The position numbers were made by a program, and so were the translations under genes. A stretch of DNA of 64,000 bases from Saccharothrix sp. S26 (GTDB taxonomy: Bacteria > Actinomycetota > Actinomycetes > Mycobacteriales > Pseudonocardiaceae): the NCBI RefSeq assembly GCF_021390395.1, contig NZ_JAJUWT010000003.1, forward strand, positions 394,840 to 458,839, given 5' to 3'. Shown piece after piece: positions 63,874 to 64,000 of this stretch; position 1 is the stretch's first letter, and each line of letters begins with the position of its first letter. The notes under the pieces were generated by a model. That model had not been told where the DNA came from and searched no databases. It saw only the letters and a program-made list of their open reading frames with translations.

Positions 63874-64000
63874 TGTACTGATTCGTGACGTTGTTGACGC
63901 TTAGGCGGTCAGTCGGGTGATGGGGGGCTGGCCGCCGATGGCGCTGTGGGCGCGTCGGGTGTTGTAGTCCTGGACCCAGTAGGGCAGGGCGGCCAGGCGG
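63874..64000. mobile_element. End of an IS481/IS3-type insertion sequence
   Basis: TGTACTGATTCGTGACGTTG at 63874 starts like the TGT-terminal inverted repeat of such elements, and a transposase 3' end follows 27 bases inside. The rest of the element is outside the window. CTAG next to the end (63870-63873) may be part of the target duplication. Confidence 0.6.
63901..64000 (-). CDS. Transposase (rve integrase core), C-terminal fragment at the window edge
   Basis: Read on the minus strand, the last 32 codons give RLAALPYWVQDYNTRRAHSA followed by IGGQPPITRLTA and TAA at 63903-63901. YNTRRxHSAxGGxPP is the conserved end of IS481/IS3-type DDE transposases. The gene starts beyond the window, so whether it is complete cannot be seen. 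Confidence 0.85.
   Translation of the reverse strand, partial: RLAALPYWVQDYNTRRAHSAIGGQPPITRLTA

Overview
The window is about 70% GC, uses GTG and TTG starts freely, and shows strong third-position GC bias. Its gene content (mycothiol deacetylase MshB, actinobacterial-type DapC/DapD, glucosyl-3-phosphoglycerate synthase, a SigE/RseA/HtrA/TatB block) and the order of those genes point to an actinobacterium of the Pseudonocardiales (Saccharothrix, Lentzea, Actinosynnema or Amycolatopsis type). The backbone follows Mycobacterium tuberculosis from about Rv1165 to Rv1232c: typA, lpqW, mshB and its membrane neighbour, fdxC, dapC, dapD/dapE, LOG, folP2, gpgS, a DivIVA-domain protein, tagA, DUF3117, glgA/glgC, methyltransferase/sigE/rseA/htrA/tatB, mrp, and DUF1003/MgtE-like genes. 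Modules specific to this lineage are inserted between these blocks.

1-9.3 kb: the end of an ABC ATPase gene, a GNAT gene, a three-gene minus-strand operon (LolA/RseB-like exported protein, ABC ATPase, ABC-2 permease) divergent from a two-component system, an SRPBCC-Nudix fusion, and trpS behind a Trp-codon leader peptide and terminator. A small Cys/Lys-rich protein lies under a probable IdeR-type iron box. 9.3-20 kb: typA, lpqW and a peptide-type ABC importer (binding protein, two permeases, two ATPases). 20-32.6 kb: mshB, ferredoxin and diaminopimelate genes, two LOG genes, an AlkZ-like protein, an exported hydrolase, folP2 and gpgS.

32.4-38.9 kb: an inserted cytochrome bd-type cluster (cydA, cydB, cydD, cydC) divergent from a PadR regulator. 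CydA and CydB lack several classical motifs, and CydD has a long repeat-filled linker. 38.9-50.3 kb: DivIVA protein, tagA, a PaaG/PaaX-like pair, DUF3117, leucyl aminopeptidase, LysR and MFS genes, a lipoprotein, divergent glgA/glgC and a cupin. 50.3-60.8 kb: a GlxA-type regulator, methyltransferase, the sigE-rseA-htrA-tatB envelope-stress block, mrp, MarR, DUF1003 and MgtE-like proteins and a phosphotransferase. 60.8-64 kb: a CitE-like lyase, then an AAA ATPase plus DUF4276 pair (candidate defence module), a zinc-ribbon protein and the end of an insertion sequence that runs off the window.

Two observations link distant parts. The same 11-bp-spaced TCTCAG repeats lie between the LolA-type operon and the two-component system and directly upstream of sigE, suggesting one envelope-stress regulon. 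Three families of intergenic repeats lie in or next to gene ends, several of them between convergent genes where they could act as bidirectional terminators; one copy has been absorbed into the cydD coding sequence.
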